Part shown: positions 1-9,055 of the stretch, piece after piece
Layout of the letters: each line of letters begins with the position of its first letter
Position numbering within the stretch: position 1 is the first letter of the stretch
Source: Nonomuraea aurantiaca
GTDB lineage: Bacteria; Actinomycetota; Actinomycetes; Streptosporangiales; Streptosporangiaceae
Direction: 5' to 3'
Length of the DNA stretch: 64,000 nt
Assembly: GCF_020215705.1 (NCBI RefSeq)
Contig: NZ_JAIWNB010000004.1
Coordinates: 372,001 to 436,000, forward strand
Made by a program: the position numbers and the translations under genes
The notes under the pieces: model-generated
What the model was told of the DNA's origin: nothing
Database searches by the model: none
The model's input: only the letters and a program-made list of their open reading frames with translations

Positions 1-123
1 GCCCGAGCCGTTGGGCCCCATCACGGCGTGGGTCTTGCCCGACTGCACGGTGAGGTTGACGCCGCGCAGGATTTCCTTGTCCTCGACGGCGACCTTCAGG
101 TCACGGATCTCAAGGGTGGACAT
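1..123 (-). CDS. sufC: SufC, Fe-S cluster assembly ATPase (N-terminal part only)
   Basis: The minus strand encodes an ATG at 121-123 followed by 41 codons that run off the window edge. The fragment begins [11 protein letters not shown] and ends in GPNGSG, the start of an ABC-type Walker A loop. SufC is the ATPase that works with SufB and SufD to build Fe-S clusters on a cytoplasmic scaffold. It lies 4 nt after the Rieske ferredoxin gene and is the next member of the suf operon. The short length is due only to the window boundary, so nothing can be said about the rest of the protein. Confidence 0.93.
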   Translation of the reverse strand, partial: MSTLEIRDLKVAVEDKEILRGVNLTVQSGKTHAVMGPNGSG

Positions 124-127
124 GTGT

Positions 128-445
128 TTATGACTCCTTCGAGAGCGAGACGAGGACGTCGTCGCCGTCGATCTGGACTGTGTAGACGTTCACGGGTCTG
201 ATGGCGGGCGGGCCGGTGGGCTTGCCCGAGCGGATGTCGAAGCACGAGCCGTGCAGCCAGCACTCGAGGGTGCCGTCGTAGACCTCTCCCTCGCTGAGCT
301 TCACCTCGGCGTGGGAGCAGACGTCGTGCAGGGCGAACACCTCGCCGCCCTTGCGGACGAGCGCGACCGGGGTCTCCCCGACCTCGAGGCCGAGGACCCC
401 GCCGTCGGGGATGTCCTCGACCTTGCACACCTTCTCGAAACTCAT
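128..445 (-). CDS. Rieske-type [2Fe-2S] ferredoxin of the suf operon
   Basis: A 105-residue protein that is essentially one Rieske domain. The cluster ligands are visible as CSH near residue 42 and CWLHG near residue 62, giving the C-x-H ... C-x2-H pattern. There is no signal peptide, so it should be a soluble electron carrier, like the ferredoxin components of ring-hydroxylating dioxygenases. Its position between sufD (4-nt overlap) and sufC is common in actinobacterial suf operons, where it is often labelled non-heme iron oxygenase ferredoxin. Its partner in cluster assembly is not known from sequence; donating electrons to the SUF machinery is an inference. Confidence 0.92.
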   Translation of the reverse strand: MSFEKVCKVEDIPDGGVLGLEVGETPVALVRKGGEVFALHDVCSHAEVKLSEGEVYDGTLECWLHGSCFDIRSGKPTGPPAIRPVNVYTVQIDGDDVLVSLSKES

Positions 446-1566
446 CGCGCGAGCTCCGCCTCCACCGCGTTCATGACGCGGTCACGGATCTCGGCCACCT
501 GGATCTTCTCGATGAGCTGACCGAGGAAGCCCCGGATGACCAGGCGACGGGCCTCGTCGAAGGGGATGCCGCGGGCCTGCAGGTAGAAGATGTGCTCGTC
601 GTCGAGGCGCCCGGAGGCGCTGGCGTGGCCGGCGCCGGCCACCTCGCCGGTGAGGATCTCCAGGTTGGGCACCGAGTCGGCGCGGGCGCCGTCGGTCAGG
701 ATCAGGTTGCGGTTGAGCTCATAGGTGTCGGTGCCCTCGGCCTCGACCCTGATGATCACGTCGCCGATCCACACGGCGTGCGCGTCCTCGCCCTGCAGGG
801 CGCCGCGGTAGTCGACGTTGCTCTTGCAGTGGGGCTGCGAGTGGTCGACCAGGAGACGGTGCTCCAGGTGCTGGCCCGCGTCGACGAAGTAGACGCCGGA
901 CAGGTCGGCGTCGCCGCCCGGGCCGGTGTAGGACACGCTCGGCGACAGGCGCACCAGGTCGCCGCCCAGGGTCACCGCGAAGCCCTTGAACGTGGCGTCC
1001 TTGGCGAGCTGGGCGTGGTGGTGGGAGACGTGTACGGCGTCGTCGTCCCAGTCCTGCAGGCTGACGACCTTGAGGGTGGCGCCGTCGCCGACGACGAACT
1101 CGATGTTGTCGGCGTAGACCGCGCTGCCCTGGTGCTCGATGACGACCACGGCCTCGGCCAGGGGCTCGACCACGACCACGACGTGGCCGTAGGTGGCCCC
1201 GTCGGTGCCGCCGCCGCGCACCTCGATGCGGATGTGCTCGGCGGGCACGGCCTCCTTGGGCACGGTCACGACCAGCGCCTTCTCGAAGGCGTTGTAGGCC
1301 TGCGCGCTGACGCGGTCGGCCGGCACGTACGCCTTGCCGATGCGCGCGTCCTCACGCCCGACCCACTCGGCGGTGACGCCCGCCGGGGTGTAGGCCTGGG
1401 TGAGCACCCGTCCGGTGATCTCCGCCTTGCCGCTGTGCAGGCCCTTCAGGCGCGACAGCGGCGTGAAGCGCCACGCCTCTTCGCGCCCCGTGGGGACCTC
1501 GAAGTCGTCCAGGTCGTAGGACGCCTTCTCGTGCAGGGTCGACAAGGGCTTCTCGGTCAGGCCCAT
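442..1566 (-). CDS. sufD: SufD, Fe-S cluster scaffold subunit
   Basis: A 374-residue SufD. I chose the ATG at 1564-1566 ([11 protein letters not shown]) because it shares one base with the TGA stop of sufB (TGATG), a translational coupling arrangement. Longer in-frame extensions would run deep into sufB. The central beta-helix core of the SufBD family is recognisable, and the C-terminal half contains EHRLLVDHSQPHCKSNVDYR, with the conserved His/Cys region at the SufB-SufD interface. It forms the SufBC2D scaffold with its operon neighbours. Confidence 0.95.
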   Translation of the reverse strand: MGLTEKPLSTLHEKASYDLDDFEVPTGREEAWRFTPLSRLKGLHSGKAEITGRVLTQAYTPAGVTAEWVGREDARIGKAYVPADRVSAQAYNAFEKALVVTVPKEAVPAEHIRIEVRGGGTDGATYGHVVVVVEPLAEAVVVIEHQGSAVYADNIEFVVGDGATLKVVSLQDWDDDAVHVSHHHAQLAKDATFKGFAVTLGGDLVRLSPSVSYTGPGGDADLSGVYFVDAGQHLEHRLLVDHSQPHCKSNVDYRGALQGEDAHAVWIGDVIIRVEAEGTDTYELNRNLILTDGARADSVPNLEILTGEVAGAGHASASGRLDDEHIFYLQARGIPFDEARRLVIRGFLGQLIEKIQVAEIRDRVMNAVEAELAR

Positions 1567-2978
1567 CAGCCGACGGCTCCTTCCATCTGCAGCTCGATGA
1601 GGCGGTTCAGCTCGAGGGCGTACTCCATGGGGAGCTCGCGCGCGATCGGCTCGACGAAGCCGCGCACGATCATCGCCATCGCCTCGTCCTCGTTGAGACC
1701 GCGGCTCATGAGGTAGAACAGCTGGTCCTCGCTCACCTTGGAGACCGTGGCCTCGTGACCCATCGAGACGTCGTCCTCGCGGACGTCGACGTAGGGGTAG
1801 GTGTCGGAGCGGCTGATCTGGTCGACCAGGAGCGCGTCGCACTTGACCGTGCTGGCGCTGCCGTGGGCACCCTCCTCGATCTGCACGAGACCGCGGTAGG
1901 AGGTGCGGCCGCCGCCACGCGCCACCGACTTGGAGATCACGGTGGAGCTGGTGTGCGGAGCCAGGTGCACCATCTTGGACCCGGCGTCCTGGTGCTGGCC
2001 CTCGCCCGCGAAGGCGACGCTCAGCGTCTCACCCTTGGCGTGCTCGCCCATCAGGTAGACGGCCGGGTATTTCATGGTGACCTTGGAGCCGATGTTGCCG
2101 TCGATCCACTCCATGGTCGCGCCCTCGTAGGCGACGGCGCGCTTGGTGACCAGGTTGTAGACGTTGTTGGACCAGTTCTGGATGGTCGTGTAACGGCAGC
2201 GGGCGTTCTTCTTCACGACGATCTCGACGACCGCGGAGTGCAGCGAGTCGGAGGAGTAGATCGGCGCGGTGCAGCCCTCGACGTAATGGACGTAGCTGCC
2301 CTCGTCGACGATGATCAGGGTCCGCTCGAACTGGCCCATGTTCTCGGTGTTGATCCGGAAGTAGGCCTGCAGCGGGATCTCGACCTCGATGTTCGGCGGC
2401 ACGTAGATGAACGAGCCACCGGACCACACGGAGCTGTTGAGGGCGGCGAACTTGTTGTCGCCCACCGGGATGACCGAGCCGAAGTACTCCTTGAAGAGCT
2501 CCTCGTGCTCCCTCAGGCCCGTGTCGGTGTCGACGAAGATGACGCCCTTCTCCTCGAGGTCCTCACGGATCTTGTGATAGACGACCTCGGATTCGTACTG
2601 GGCGGCGACACCGGCGATGAGGCGCTGCTTCTCCGCCTCGGGGATGCCGAGCTTGTCGTAGGTGTTCTTGATGTCGTCGGGCAGCTCGTCCCAGGAAGCG
2701 GCCTGCTTCTCGGTCGAGCGCACGAAGTATTTGATGTTGTCGAAGTCGATGCCCGTGAGGTCGGAACCCCAGGTGGGCAGGGGCTTCTTGCCGAACAGGC
2801 GGAGGCCCTTCAGGCGAAGGTCGAGCATCCACTCCGGCTCGTTCTTGAGCGCGGAGATGTTGCGTACGACCTCCTCGGACAGGCCGCGCTTGGCCACCGC
2901 CCCTGCGGCATCCGAGTCGGACCAGCCGAACTTGTAATTCCCGAGGCCTTCCAGCTCCGGGCGGTCGGTGACAGTCAC
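1566..2978 (-). CDS. sufB: SufB, Fe-S cluster scaffold subunit
   Basis: A 470-residue SufB, close to the usual family length. It begins with GTG at 2976-2978, which overlaps the sufR stop by four bases (GTGA). Family hallmarks include [17 protein letters not shown] near the N-terminus, [16 protein letters not shown] in the middle, and [20 protein letters not shown] near the C-terminus. No intein interrupts it, unlike some mycobacterial SufB proteins. It acts in the cytoplasm as the main scaffold for nascent clusters, with SufC and SufD. Confidence 0.97.
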   Translation of the reverse strand: MTVTDRPELEGLGNYKFGWSDSDAAGAVAKRGLSEEVVRNISALKNEPEWMLDLRLKGLRLFGKKPLPTWGSDLTGIDFDNIKYFVRSTEKQAASWDELPDDIKNTYDKLGIPEAEKQRLIAGVAAQYESEVVYHKIREDLEEKGVIFVDTDTGLREHEELFKEYFGSVIPVGDNKFAALNSSVWSGGSFIYVPPNIEVEIPLQAYFRINTENMGQFERTLIIVDEGSYVHYVEGCTAPIYSSDSLHSAVVEIVVKKNARCRYTTIQNWSNNVYNLVTKRAVAYEGATMEWIDGNIGSKVTMKYPAVYLMGEHAKGETLSVAFAGEGQHQDAGSKMVHLAPHTSSTVISKSVARGGGRTSYRGLVQIEEGAHGSASTVKCDALLVDQISRSDTYPYVDVREDDVSMGHEATVSKVSEDQLFYLMSRGLNEDEAMAMIVRGFVEPIARELPMEYALELNRLIELQMEGAVG

Positions 2979-3697
2979 CTTCCGGTCTCCTTGCTTTTGT
3001 CGCTATGGGTGGCCCTGCTCGTCGCAAGACCCAGCGCGTGCGGGCTCACATGTGTGGTGCAGACCCCGTCGCCGTGCGCGATCGTGGCCAGGCGCTGCAC
3101 GGGGGTGCCGAGCAGCTGCGCGAACGCCTCGGTCTCGGCCTCACACAGCTGCGGGAACTCCGCGGCCACGTGCGCCACCGGGCAGTGATGCTGGCAGAGC
3201 TGGTCGCCGCCCAGATTGGCCTTGGTGGCCGAGGCGGCGTATCCGTCCGCCGACAGCGCCTGCGCCAGCACTTGTACGCGCTGGTCGGCCGGCACCGTCC
3301 GCATGACCGGCTCCAGGCGCCGCAGCAGGCTGGACACCTGCGAACGGGCGAAGTCGGTCACGGCTTCCTCGCCCACGCGCTCGGCCAGGAAACGCAGCGC
3401 ACTGCCGGCCAGGTCGTCGTAGGCGTGCTCGAAAGCACTGCGCCCCGCGTCGGTGATGGCGAACAGCTTGGCCGGCCGCCCTCTCCCGCGCTGCCCGTGC
3501 GGGCGCACGGTGCGGGGCTCGATCATCCCGTCGGCCAGCAGCGCGTCGAGGTGCCGGCGGACGGCGGCGGGCGTGAGCCCGAGCCGCTCGCCCAACGCGG
3601 CCGCCGCGACGGGACCGTGCTCAAGGATCAGCCGTGCCACACGGGCGCGGGTGCCGCGCTCGTGTCCGGGCTCGATCGACGTGGGCACGTTTTTCAC
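2975..3697 (-). CDS. sufR: SufR, Fe-S-sensing repressor of the suf operon
   Basis: A 240-residue ArsR/DeoR-like winged helix protein. The helix-turn-helix is at about residues 28-60 ([20 protein letters not shown]) and is followed by a basic wing rich in Gly and Arg. The C-terminal half carries Cys168, Cys172, Cys185 and Cys213, in the region where SufR proteins bind a [4Fe-4S] cluster. The GTG start at 3695-3697 has no convincing Shine-Dalgarno sequence and overlaps a SufR-like operator, so autoregulation of a leaderless or short-leader transcript is likely. A second in-frame GTG three codons later is a possible alternative start. Confidence 0.93.
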   Translation of the reverse strand: MKNVPTSIEPGHERGTRARVARLILEHGPVAAAALGERLGLTPAAVRRHLDALLADGMIEPRTVRPHGQRGRGRPAKLFAITDAGRSAFEHAYDDLAGSALRFLAERVGEEAVTDFARSQVSSLLRRLEPVMRTVPADQRVQVLAQALSADGYAASATKANLGGDQLCQHHCPVAHVAAEFPQLCEAETEAFAQLLGTPVQRLATIAHGDGVCTTHVSPHALGLATSRATHSDKSKETGR

Positions 3698-3708
3698 AAC
3701 ATCAGTGT
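3694..3708. promoter_or_regulatory. Candidate SufR operator
   Basis: Read on the minus strand this is ACACT-GATGT-TGTGA. It matches the ACACT-N5-TGTGA arrangement that I recall for the mycobacterial SufR homologue, and it covers the sufR GTG start. Position and pattern agree with autorepression, but binding has not been shown here. Confidence 0.6.
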
Positions 3709-3769
3709 GCCGTAATTCCTTCCCGATTCACAAATGGATCCAGGAAGACGGAGGAATGGAATTTCTCAC

Positions 3770-3788
3770 GCAGGGTAGGCTTACCTAA
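3770..3788. promoter_or_regulatory. Candidate DtxR/IdeR (DmdR) iron box
   Basis: The 19-mer GCAGGGTAGGCTTACCTAA matches 15 of 19 positions of the DtxR/IdeR consensus TTAGGTTAGGCTAACCTAA. It lies about 73 bp upstream of sufR and overlaps the stop codon of the upstream MFS gene. The arrangement would add iron control to SufR control of the suf operon. Confidence 0.62.
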
Positions 3789-5001
3789 CTCTGCCGATGA
3801 CCAGGAACGACACGGCCGAGCAGGCGATGAGCCCCAGCATCACCGACGCCATCGGCACCGCCGAACCCGATCCCACCAGGCCGACCAGCGGCGCGGCCAG
3901 GGCGCCCAGCGCGAACTGGAGCACGCCGAGCAGGGCGGAGGCGCTGCCCGCGATCTGCTGCGGCTGGCCGGCCAGGGCCAGCGCGCCGGTGCCCGGCAGC
4001 ACCAGGCCCTGGCCGCACATGATGACGAACAGCCCGACGACGATGCCCGCCAGCCCCATGCCGATCATGGCCGCGGCCAGCAGCAGCCCCGCGCCGGCCA
4101 GGCCCACGCACAGGCCGACGGCCACCAGCCGGGCCGGCGGCACCCGCCCCGAGAGCCGGCCGCCGACCTGGGCCATGAGGGTCAGGCCGAGCGCGTTGAG
4201 CCCGAAGATGAGCGAATACTGCTGCGGGGTGGCGTGGTAGACCTCCTGCAGCACGAACGGCGAGCCGGAGATGTAGCCGAACATGGCGGCGAAGGCCAGC
4301 CCGGCGGTCAGCGCGCCGCCCATGAACGAGCGGTCGCGCAGCAGCTGCCAGAAGACGCGCACGGTGTGACCGAGCCCGCCGCTCTCCCGCTCGTACGCGG
4401 GCAGCGTCTCACGGACCCCGCCGAGCACGGCCGCGAGCAGCACGATCCCGGCCAGGCTCAGCGCGACGAACACCCCGCGCCAGGAGGTGAAGCCGAGCAG
4501 CTGCGCGCCCGCGATCGGGGCCAGGATCGGCGCGAGGCCGCTGACGAGCATGAGGGTGGCGAAGATGCGCGCGATGGCGGCGCCGTCGTACAGGTCGCGG
4601 ACGACGGCCCGGACGATGACCAGGGCCGCGCCGCCGAGAACGCCCTGCAGCAGGCGGAAGACGATGAGCACGGGCACCGAGGGGGCGAAGGCGCACAGCA
4701 GCGAGGCGAGCGTGTACCCGGCCACGCCCACGATCAGCGGCAGCCGGCGGCCGCGCACGTCGCTCACCGGCCCGGCGACCACCTGGCCGACGGAGACGCC
4801 GATGAGGCAGGCGGTCAGCGTCAGCTGTACCTGGGCGGGCGTGCTGACCAGCTCGCCGGTGATGGCGGGCAGCGCGGGCAGGTACATGTCGATCGAGAGC
4901 GGGCCGATGGCCGACAGCGCTCCGAGAATGATCAACAGCAGTCCGCGCCGGTTCCCCTTGACCACAGGTGACGTGAGCGGCGTGGCTTCTGCCACGGACA
5001 T
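3781..5001 (-). CDS. Bcr/CflA family drug-resistance MFS transporter
   Basis: A 406-residue, 12-TM major facilitator. I use the ATG at 4999-5001 (MSVAEATPL), which has a purine-rich stretch (GGGAGAGGGG) upstream, rather than the slightly longer frame. The N-terminal helix pattern ALSAIGPLSIDMYLPALPAI is typical of the Bcr/CflA (DHA1) subfamily, and the loop 2-3 motif GPVSDVRGRRLPLI is the MFS motif A. These exporters use the proton gradient to expel drugs or dipeptides; the substrate cannot be read from sequence. Its stop codon overlaps the iron box for the suf operon. Confidence 0.9.
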   Translation of the reverse strand: MSVAEATPLTSPVVKGNRRGLLLIILGALSAIGPLSIDMYLPALPAITGELVSTPAQVQLTLTACLIGVSVGQVVAGPVSDVRGRRLPLIVGVAGYTLASLLCAFAPSVPVLIVFRLLQGVLGGAALVIVRAVVRDLYDGAAIARIFATLMLVSGLAPILAPIAGAQLLGFTSWRGVFVALSLAGIVLLAAVLGGVRETLPAYERESGGLGHTVRVFWQLLRDRSFMGGALTAGLAFAAMFGYISGSPFVLQEVYHATPQQYSLIFGLNALGLTLMAQVGGRLSGRVPPARLVAVGLCVGLAGAGLLLAAAMIGMGLAGIVVGLFVIMCGQGLVLPGTGALALAGQPQQIAGSASALLGVLQFALGALAAPLVGLVGSGSAVPMASVMLGLIACSAVSFLVIGRVR

Positions 5002-5093
5002 GCGTGAACCCCTCTCCCTCGCAGGCTTGTGACCCACGAGGGCCGAGGGATGGAACCAAGATCCGGTCTGCCTAATTCCCGGTTATGGGATAT

Positions 5094-5870
5094 TTAGCTG
5101 ACTTCGTGGAGTTGGATCACGGACAGTGCCGCACCCTGCGGGTCGGTGAGCATGGCGAACCGCCCGGGAGGCGCGTCCATGGCGGCGACGAGGATCGTGG
5201 CGCCCGCGCGCTCGGCGGCGGCGACGGTGGCGTCGAGGTCGTCGACGGCGAAGTACGTCATCCAGTGGGACGGCGTCTGCGGCGGATAGTTCGGCGACAG
5301 CTCGATCATGCCGGCGATGCTCGCGTCCCCGAGCCGCCACTCGGTGTACTTGACGCCCTCCGTCTCCTGATGGCGCGCGGTCCAGCCGAAGACGGCCGAA
5401 TAGAACCGCTCCGCGCTCGCGACGTCGCGGGTGACGAGCTCGTTCCAGCAGAACGCGACCGGCTCGTTGACCAGCTCGGCGCCCTTGTGGCGGCCGGCCT
5501 GCCAGACCGAGACGAACGACCCGTCGGGCGCCTGGAAGACGGCCATGGTGCCTTCCTCGAACACCTGCATGGGCTCCATGATGACGGTCCCGCCCGAGTT
5601 CTTGACCCGGTCGGCCGCGGCGGCGGCGTCGTCGACGGCGATGTAGGTGTTCCAGGTCGAGGGCATGCCCTGCCCCATGGCCGGGCCCACTCCGGCGACC
5701 TTCTCGCCGTCGTAGGTGAACTGGCCGTAGCCGCCGGCCGCCGGGTCGTCGATCATCTCCGCCTGCCAGCCGAAGACGCCGTCGTAGAAGCGGGCGGACG
5801 CCTCGACGTCGGTGCTCGACAGATCCACCCAGCACGGAACACCGGGCTCATAGCCACTGCGCTGTGACAT
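5094..5870 (-). CDS. VOC family (glyoxalase/bleomycin resistance fold) protein with two VOC modules
   Basis: A 258-residue protein built from two vicinal-oxygen-chelate modules. The first begins near GVPCWVDLSSTDVEASARFY and the second near FCWNELVTRDVASAERFY, each followed by VFGW. The ATG at 5868-5870 is preceded by GGAGG at a good distance. Tandem VOC proteins of this type are abundant in actinobacteria and have no single reaction; metal-dependent isomerase, hydrolase or drug-binding roles are all possible. It is a single gene between two transporter units, so the context gives no substrate. Confidence 0.85.
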   Translation of the reverse strand: MSQRSGYEPGVPCWVDLSSTDVEASARFYDGVFGWQAEMIDDPAAGGYGQFTYDGEKVAGVGPAMGQGMPSTWNTYIAVDDAAAAADRVKNSGGTVIMEPMQVFEEGTMAVFQAPDGSFVSVWQAGRHKGAELVNEPVAFCWNELVTRDVASAERFYSAVFGWTARHQETEGVKYTEWRLGDASIAGMIELSPNYPPQTPSHWMTYFAVDDLDATVAAAERAGATILVAAMDAPPGRFAMLTDPQGAALSVIQLHEVS

Positions 5871-5980
5871 GGCAACCTCCTGTGATGTGGACGTCACTCT
5901 CAGACTTTCACTCCTGGTGGGGACTTTCCGGGAAACGGCCGGGTCAACAGCTGTCCATATCCGGCCACAGGATCAGTCAC

Positions 5981-6016
5981 GCGATCGGCCCCGCGATCGG
6001 CCCCCAGATCGGCCGG
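5981..6016. repeat. Short GATCGGCC-containing tandem repeat
   Basis: Two perfect copies of a 12-bp unit (GCGATCGGCCCC) at 5981-5992 and 5993-6004 are followed by a degenerate third copy. They lie in the 204-bp intergenic region between the divergent VOC and ABC transporter genes. Function is unknown; slippage or multiple binding sites are both possible. Confidence 0.6.
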
Positions 6017-6061
6017 GTGCGGCCGGGCAGGGTTGCCAGGCGGACCGCCGCGGACAGTCCC

Positions 6062-6067
6062 TAAACT
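6062..6067 (+). promoter_or_regulatory. -10 hexamer TAAACT for a leaderless ABC transporter mRNA
   Basis: TAAACT (TANNNT) ends 7 nt before the ATG at 6075 and there is no Shine-Dalgarno sequence, so transcription probably starts at the start codon. Confidence 0.5.
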
Positions 6068-6074
6068 CGTGGCC

Positions 6075-6983
6075 ATGGAATCCCCAGCCGTCGAGCTCAT
6101 CGACCTGGTCAAGCGTTACGGCGGCGCCACGGCGGTCGACGGCCTGTCGCTGCGCGCCGAGCGGGGCGCGGTCACCGCCGTGCTCGGGCCCAACGGCGCC
6201 GGCAAGACCTCCACGGTGGAGATCTGCGAGGGGTTCCGCAGGGCCGACTCCGGCACCGTACGCGTCCTGGGCCTGCCGCCCGACCAACCCGCGCTGCGGC
6301 CCCGGGTGGGCGTGATGCTCCAGGCGGGCGGCGTGCCGCCCGCGGTGCGCTGCGGGGAGTGGCTGCGCCTGGTCGCGCGCTTCTACGCCCGCCCGCTCGA
6401 CGCCGGCGCCCTTCTGGTACGGCTCGGCCTGGCCGACCACGCCCGCACCCCTTACCGCCGCCTGTCGGGCGGCCAGCAGCAACGGCTCTCCCTGGCCGCG
6501 GCGGTGATCGGCCGGCCGGAGCTGGTGTTCCTCGACGAGCCGACGGCCGGGCTCGACCCGCAGGCCAGGCACGCCTGCTGGGACCTGGTGGGCGAGCTGC
6601 GGGCCGCGGGGGTCTCCGTGGTGCTCACCACCCACCACATGGACGAGGCCGAACGGCTGGCCGACCACGTGGTGATCATCGATCGGGGCCGGGTGGTGGC
6701 CGAGGGCAGCCCGGCGTCGCTGACCGGGGCCGAGCGGCAGCTGCGCTTCCGTGCCCGGCCGGGGCTCTCGCTGGATGAGCTGCTCCACGCCTTGCCGGGA
6801 GGCAGCGCGGCCAAGGAGTCGCCCGCCGGCCACTACATCATCGAGGGCCAGGTGGGCCCGGAGCTGCTGGCGACCGTGACGACCTGGTGCGCCGCGGAGG
6901 GCGTCATGGCCGACGACCTGAGCATCGAGCGCCGCACGCTCGAAGACGTCTTCCTGGAGCTGACCGGCAGGGAGCTGCGATGA
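6075..6983 (+). CDS. ABC transporter ATP-binding protein (ABC-2 / DrrA type)
   Basis: A 302-residue ATPase with all cassette motifs: Walker A GPNGAGKTST, signature LSGGQQQRLSLA, Walker B LVFLDEPTAGLDP and the H-loop TTHHMDEAE. The C-terminal 80 residues form the extra domain usual in DrrA-like exporters. The ATG at 6075 fits a leaderless transcript; an upstream in-frame start would add unconserved residues. The stop overlaps the ATG of the permease gene by four bases (ATGA), so the two form a unit that exports a lipid, antibiotic or similar substrate, not identifiable here. Confidence 0.93.
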   Translation: MESPAVELIDLVKRYGGATAVDGLSLRAERGAVTAVLGPNGAGKTSTVEICEGFRRADSGTVRVLGLPPDQPALRPRVGVMLQAGGVPPAVRCGEWLRLVARFYARPLDAGALLVRLGLADHARTPYRRLSGGQQQRLSLAAAVIGRPELVFLDEPTAGLDPQARHACWDLVGELRAAGVSVVLTTHHMDEAERLADHVVIIDRGRVVAEGSPASLTGAERQLRFRARPGLSLDELLHALPGGSAAKESPAGHYIIEGQVGPELLATVTTWCAAEGVMADDLSIERRTLEDVFLELTGRELR

Positions 6984-7747
6984 CCACGCTCGACTTCACC
7001 CCCGCCCCGGCGGCGGCGCCGTTCGCCCGCATGGTGCTGGCGCAGGCGGCGGCCGAGACGCGCGCGACGCTGCGCAACGGCGAGCAGCTGCTGCTGACGC
7101 TGATCATCCCGGTACTGCTGCTCGTCGGGTTCTCGCTGGCTCCGCTGATCGACGTCGGCGGGGGCCGGCGGATCGACTTCCTCGCGCCGGGGGTGCTCGC
7201 GCTGGCGATCATGTCGACGGCGTTCACCGGGCAGGCGATCGCGACGGGCTTCGAGCGCCGCTACGGCGTGCTGAAGCGGCTCGGCGCGACTCCTCTGTCG
7301 CGGGCCGGGCTGCTGCTGGCCAAGACGGTGGCGGTGCTCGCGGTCGAGGGCGTCCAGGTCGTGGTGATCGTGGCGGTCGCGCTGGCGCTCGGCTGGCGGC
7401 CCCAGGGCTCGCCGGTCGGGGCGCTGCTGCTCGTGCTGCTGGGGACGGCGGCGTTCAGCGGGCTGGGGCTGCTCATGGCGGGGGTGCTGCGGGCCGAGGC
7501 GACGCTGGCCGCGGCCAACCTCGTCTACCTCGTGCTGCTCGGCGCGGGCGGGGTGATCTTCCCCCTGTCGAAGTTCCCCGCCGGGATGCGGCCGGCCCTG
7601 GAGGTGCTGCCGATCTCGGCGCTGACGGGCGGGCTGCGTGCCGTGCTCGCCGGGGGCGCGGCCCTGCCGCTGGGGGCGCTGGCGGTGCTGGCCGCCTGGG
7701 CGGTGCTGTCGCTGGGCATCGCCGCGCGCACGTTCCGCTGGGAGTAA
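6980..7747 (+). CDS. ABC-2 type permease
   Basis: A 255-residue membrane protein with about six hydrophobic segments, starting with the helix LLLTLIIPVLLLVGFSLAPL. It contains the ABC-2 pattern EGVQVVVIVAVALALGW and a hydrophobic end LAAWAVLSLGIAARTF. Its ATG overlaps the stop of the ATPase gene. It is the membrane partner of that ATPase and the pair should work as a homodimeric DrrAB-like exporter. Confidence 0.92.
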   Translation: MTTLDFTPAPAAAPFARMVLAQAAAETRATLRNGEQLLLTLIIPVLLLVGFSLAPLIDVGGGRRIDFLAPGVLALAIMSTAFTGQAIATGFERRYGVLKRLGATPLSRAGLLLAKTVAVLAVEGVQVVVIVAVALALGWRPQGSPVGALLLVLLGTAAFSGLGLLMAGVLRAEATLAAANLVYLVLLGAGGVIFPLSKFPAGMRPALEVLPISALTGGLRAVLAGGAALPLGALAVLAAWAVLSLGIAARTFRWE

Positions 7748-7750
7748 GTG

Positions 7751-8920
7751 TCAGGCGCGGCCGGTGACCCCGTAGCGGTGGCGGCCGATGACGGCGACCA
7801 CGGTGAGCGGCACCGCCACGGCCGCCGAGACGCCGAACAGCAGTGCGTACCTGCCGTCCTGAGCGGCCGGGCCGCCCGCCCACGACGACACCGCGCTGCC
7901 GACGAACAGCGCCGCGGCGAAGAAGGCCACGCTGGTCCCCCTGGCGTTGGGCGCGACGGTGGTGATCCAGGTCTGCAGCGAGGAGTGCATGAACGACCAC
8001 CCGACGCCCAGCAGCAGCGCGGTGACGCCGACGGTCGCCAGGTTGACGTGGACCGCCACGAGCGCGTACCCGGCGCAGAGGTGCGCTCCCCCGACGGCGA
8101 TGAGCGCGGCCGGGGACCACGTCCGCGACAGGCGTTTGACCAGCCTGGTGAACACCCACAGGCCCAGGCCGTAGGTGGCGGTGGCCAGACCGGCGACCGC
8201 CGCCCTGACGCCGTCATGCTCCAGAGCCGTGGCGAGGAAGGACATCGTGCCGAGCAGCACCGCGCCCTCCACGAAGGCCAGCCCGAACACCAGCAGCGCC
8301 CACGGCTCGCGCAGCACCGCGCCCACGTGCCTGCCCAGCCCGCCGATCTCGGCCCGGGGCGGCTCGGGCAGGGAGCGCAGCGCGAGCGCGCAGGCCAGCG
8401 CGCACGCCGCGGGCACGGTGAACGCCACGTGCCAGTCGACCAGGTCGGCGAGCACGCCGCCCAGACCGGTGGCCATGGCGATGCCCAGGGCTCCCGCGCC
8501 CATCAGGTCCGACAGGGCGCGCTGCCGGACGACGGGCGCGACCGTGTCGCCGACGTACGTGAGCGAGGTGGGGATCACCGCGCCGAAGCAGGCGCCCGCC
8601 ACGATCCTCGACACCACCAGGGCGCCCAGCACCGGCATCAGGGCGGAGGCCACTCCGGCCAGCGCGGCGCCGAACATCGCCGCCCGCATCACCCGCACCC
8701 GGCCGAACCGGTCGGAGAGCACGCCCCACAGCGGCTGCGTCAGGCCGTAGGCCAGGTAGTAGCCGCTGGCGACCGCGACCGCCGCCGACAGTGGGACGCC
8801 GAGGTCGGCGGCGATCAGGACGAGCATGGGGTTCACGGCGAACCGGTCGAAGCTGCTGACGAAGGTGGCCGCGGACAGCACGAGCGGAGGACGGACGAGG
8901 GAGGCCGGGGGTGCGGTCAT
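7751..8920 (-). CDS. MFS transporter
   Basis: A 389-residue major facilitator with 12 predicted helices. The loop 2-3 motif is GVLSDRFGRVRVMRAAM, and helix 4 carries SRIVAGACFGAVIPTSLTYV. The first helix region (FVSSFDRFAVNPMLVLIA) resembles drug:H+ antiporter-1 proteins. It converges with the ABC permease gene with a 3-nt gap and diverges from the EamA gene. A perfect GTATTAATAC palindrome lies 40 bp upstream. The substrate is unknown. Confidence 0.88.
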   Translation of the reverse strand: MTAPPASLVRPPLVLSAATFVSSFDRFAVNPMLVLIAADLGVPLSAAVAVASGYYLAYGLTQPLWGVLSDRFGRVRVMRAAMFGAALAGVASALMPVLGALVVSRIVAGACFGAVIPTSLTYVGDTVAPVVRQRALSDLMGAGALGIAMATGLGGVLADLVDWHVAFTVPAACALACALALRSLPEPPRAEIGGLGRHVGAVLREPWALLVFGLAFVEGAVLLGTMSFLATALEHDGVRAAVAGLATATYGLGLWVFTRLVKRLSRTWSPAALIAVGGAHLCAGYALVAVHVNLATVGVTALLLGVGWSFMHSSLQTWITTVAPNARGTSVAFFAAALFVGSAVSSWAGGPAAQDGRYALLFGVSAAVAVPLTVVAVIGRHRYGVTGRA

Positions 8921-8959
8921 GACTCCATGGTCGAATGGTCGGCTTCAACGGTTCAGTGC

Positions 8960-8969
8960 GTATTAATAC
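8960..8969. promoter_or_regulatory. AT-rich palindrome GTATTAATAC in a divergent promoter region
   Basis: A perfect 10-bp palindrome in an otherwise GC-rich stretch, between the divergent MFS (start 8920, minus) and EamA (start 9056, plus) genes. An operator or a -10 region on either strand is possible. Confidence 0.35.
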
Positions 8970-9055
8970 CACCCTAGTGGGGGAATGTCGGCCCAGCTCG
9001 GTACCGTTCTAACCGCCGTTCCGCTACTGAGCCGTCCTGCCTATTGAGGAGTGCC

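Noticed and set aside
3634..4971. Very long open frames opposite real genes (for example 3634-4971 plus, 22833-24914 minus, 52865-55873 plus, 60389-63898 plus)
   Set aside because: They are mirror frames of high-GC coding sequences with Arg/Gly/Pro/Ala-rich compositions, no ribosome binding sites and no recognisable domains, and lie fully opposite well-supported genes.
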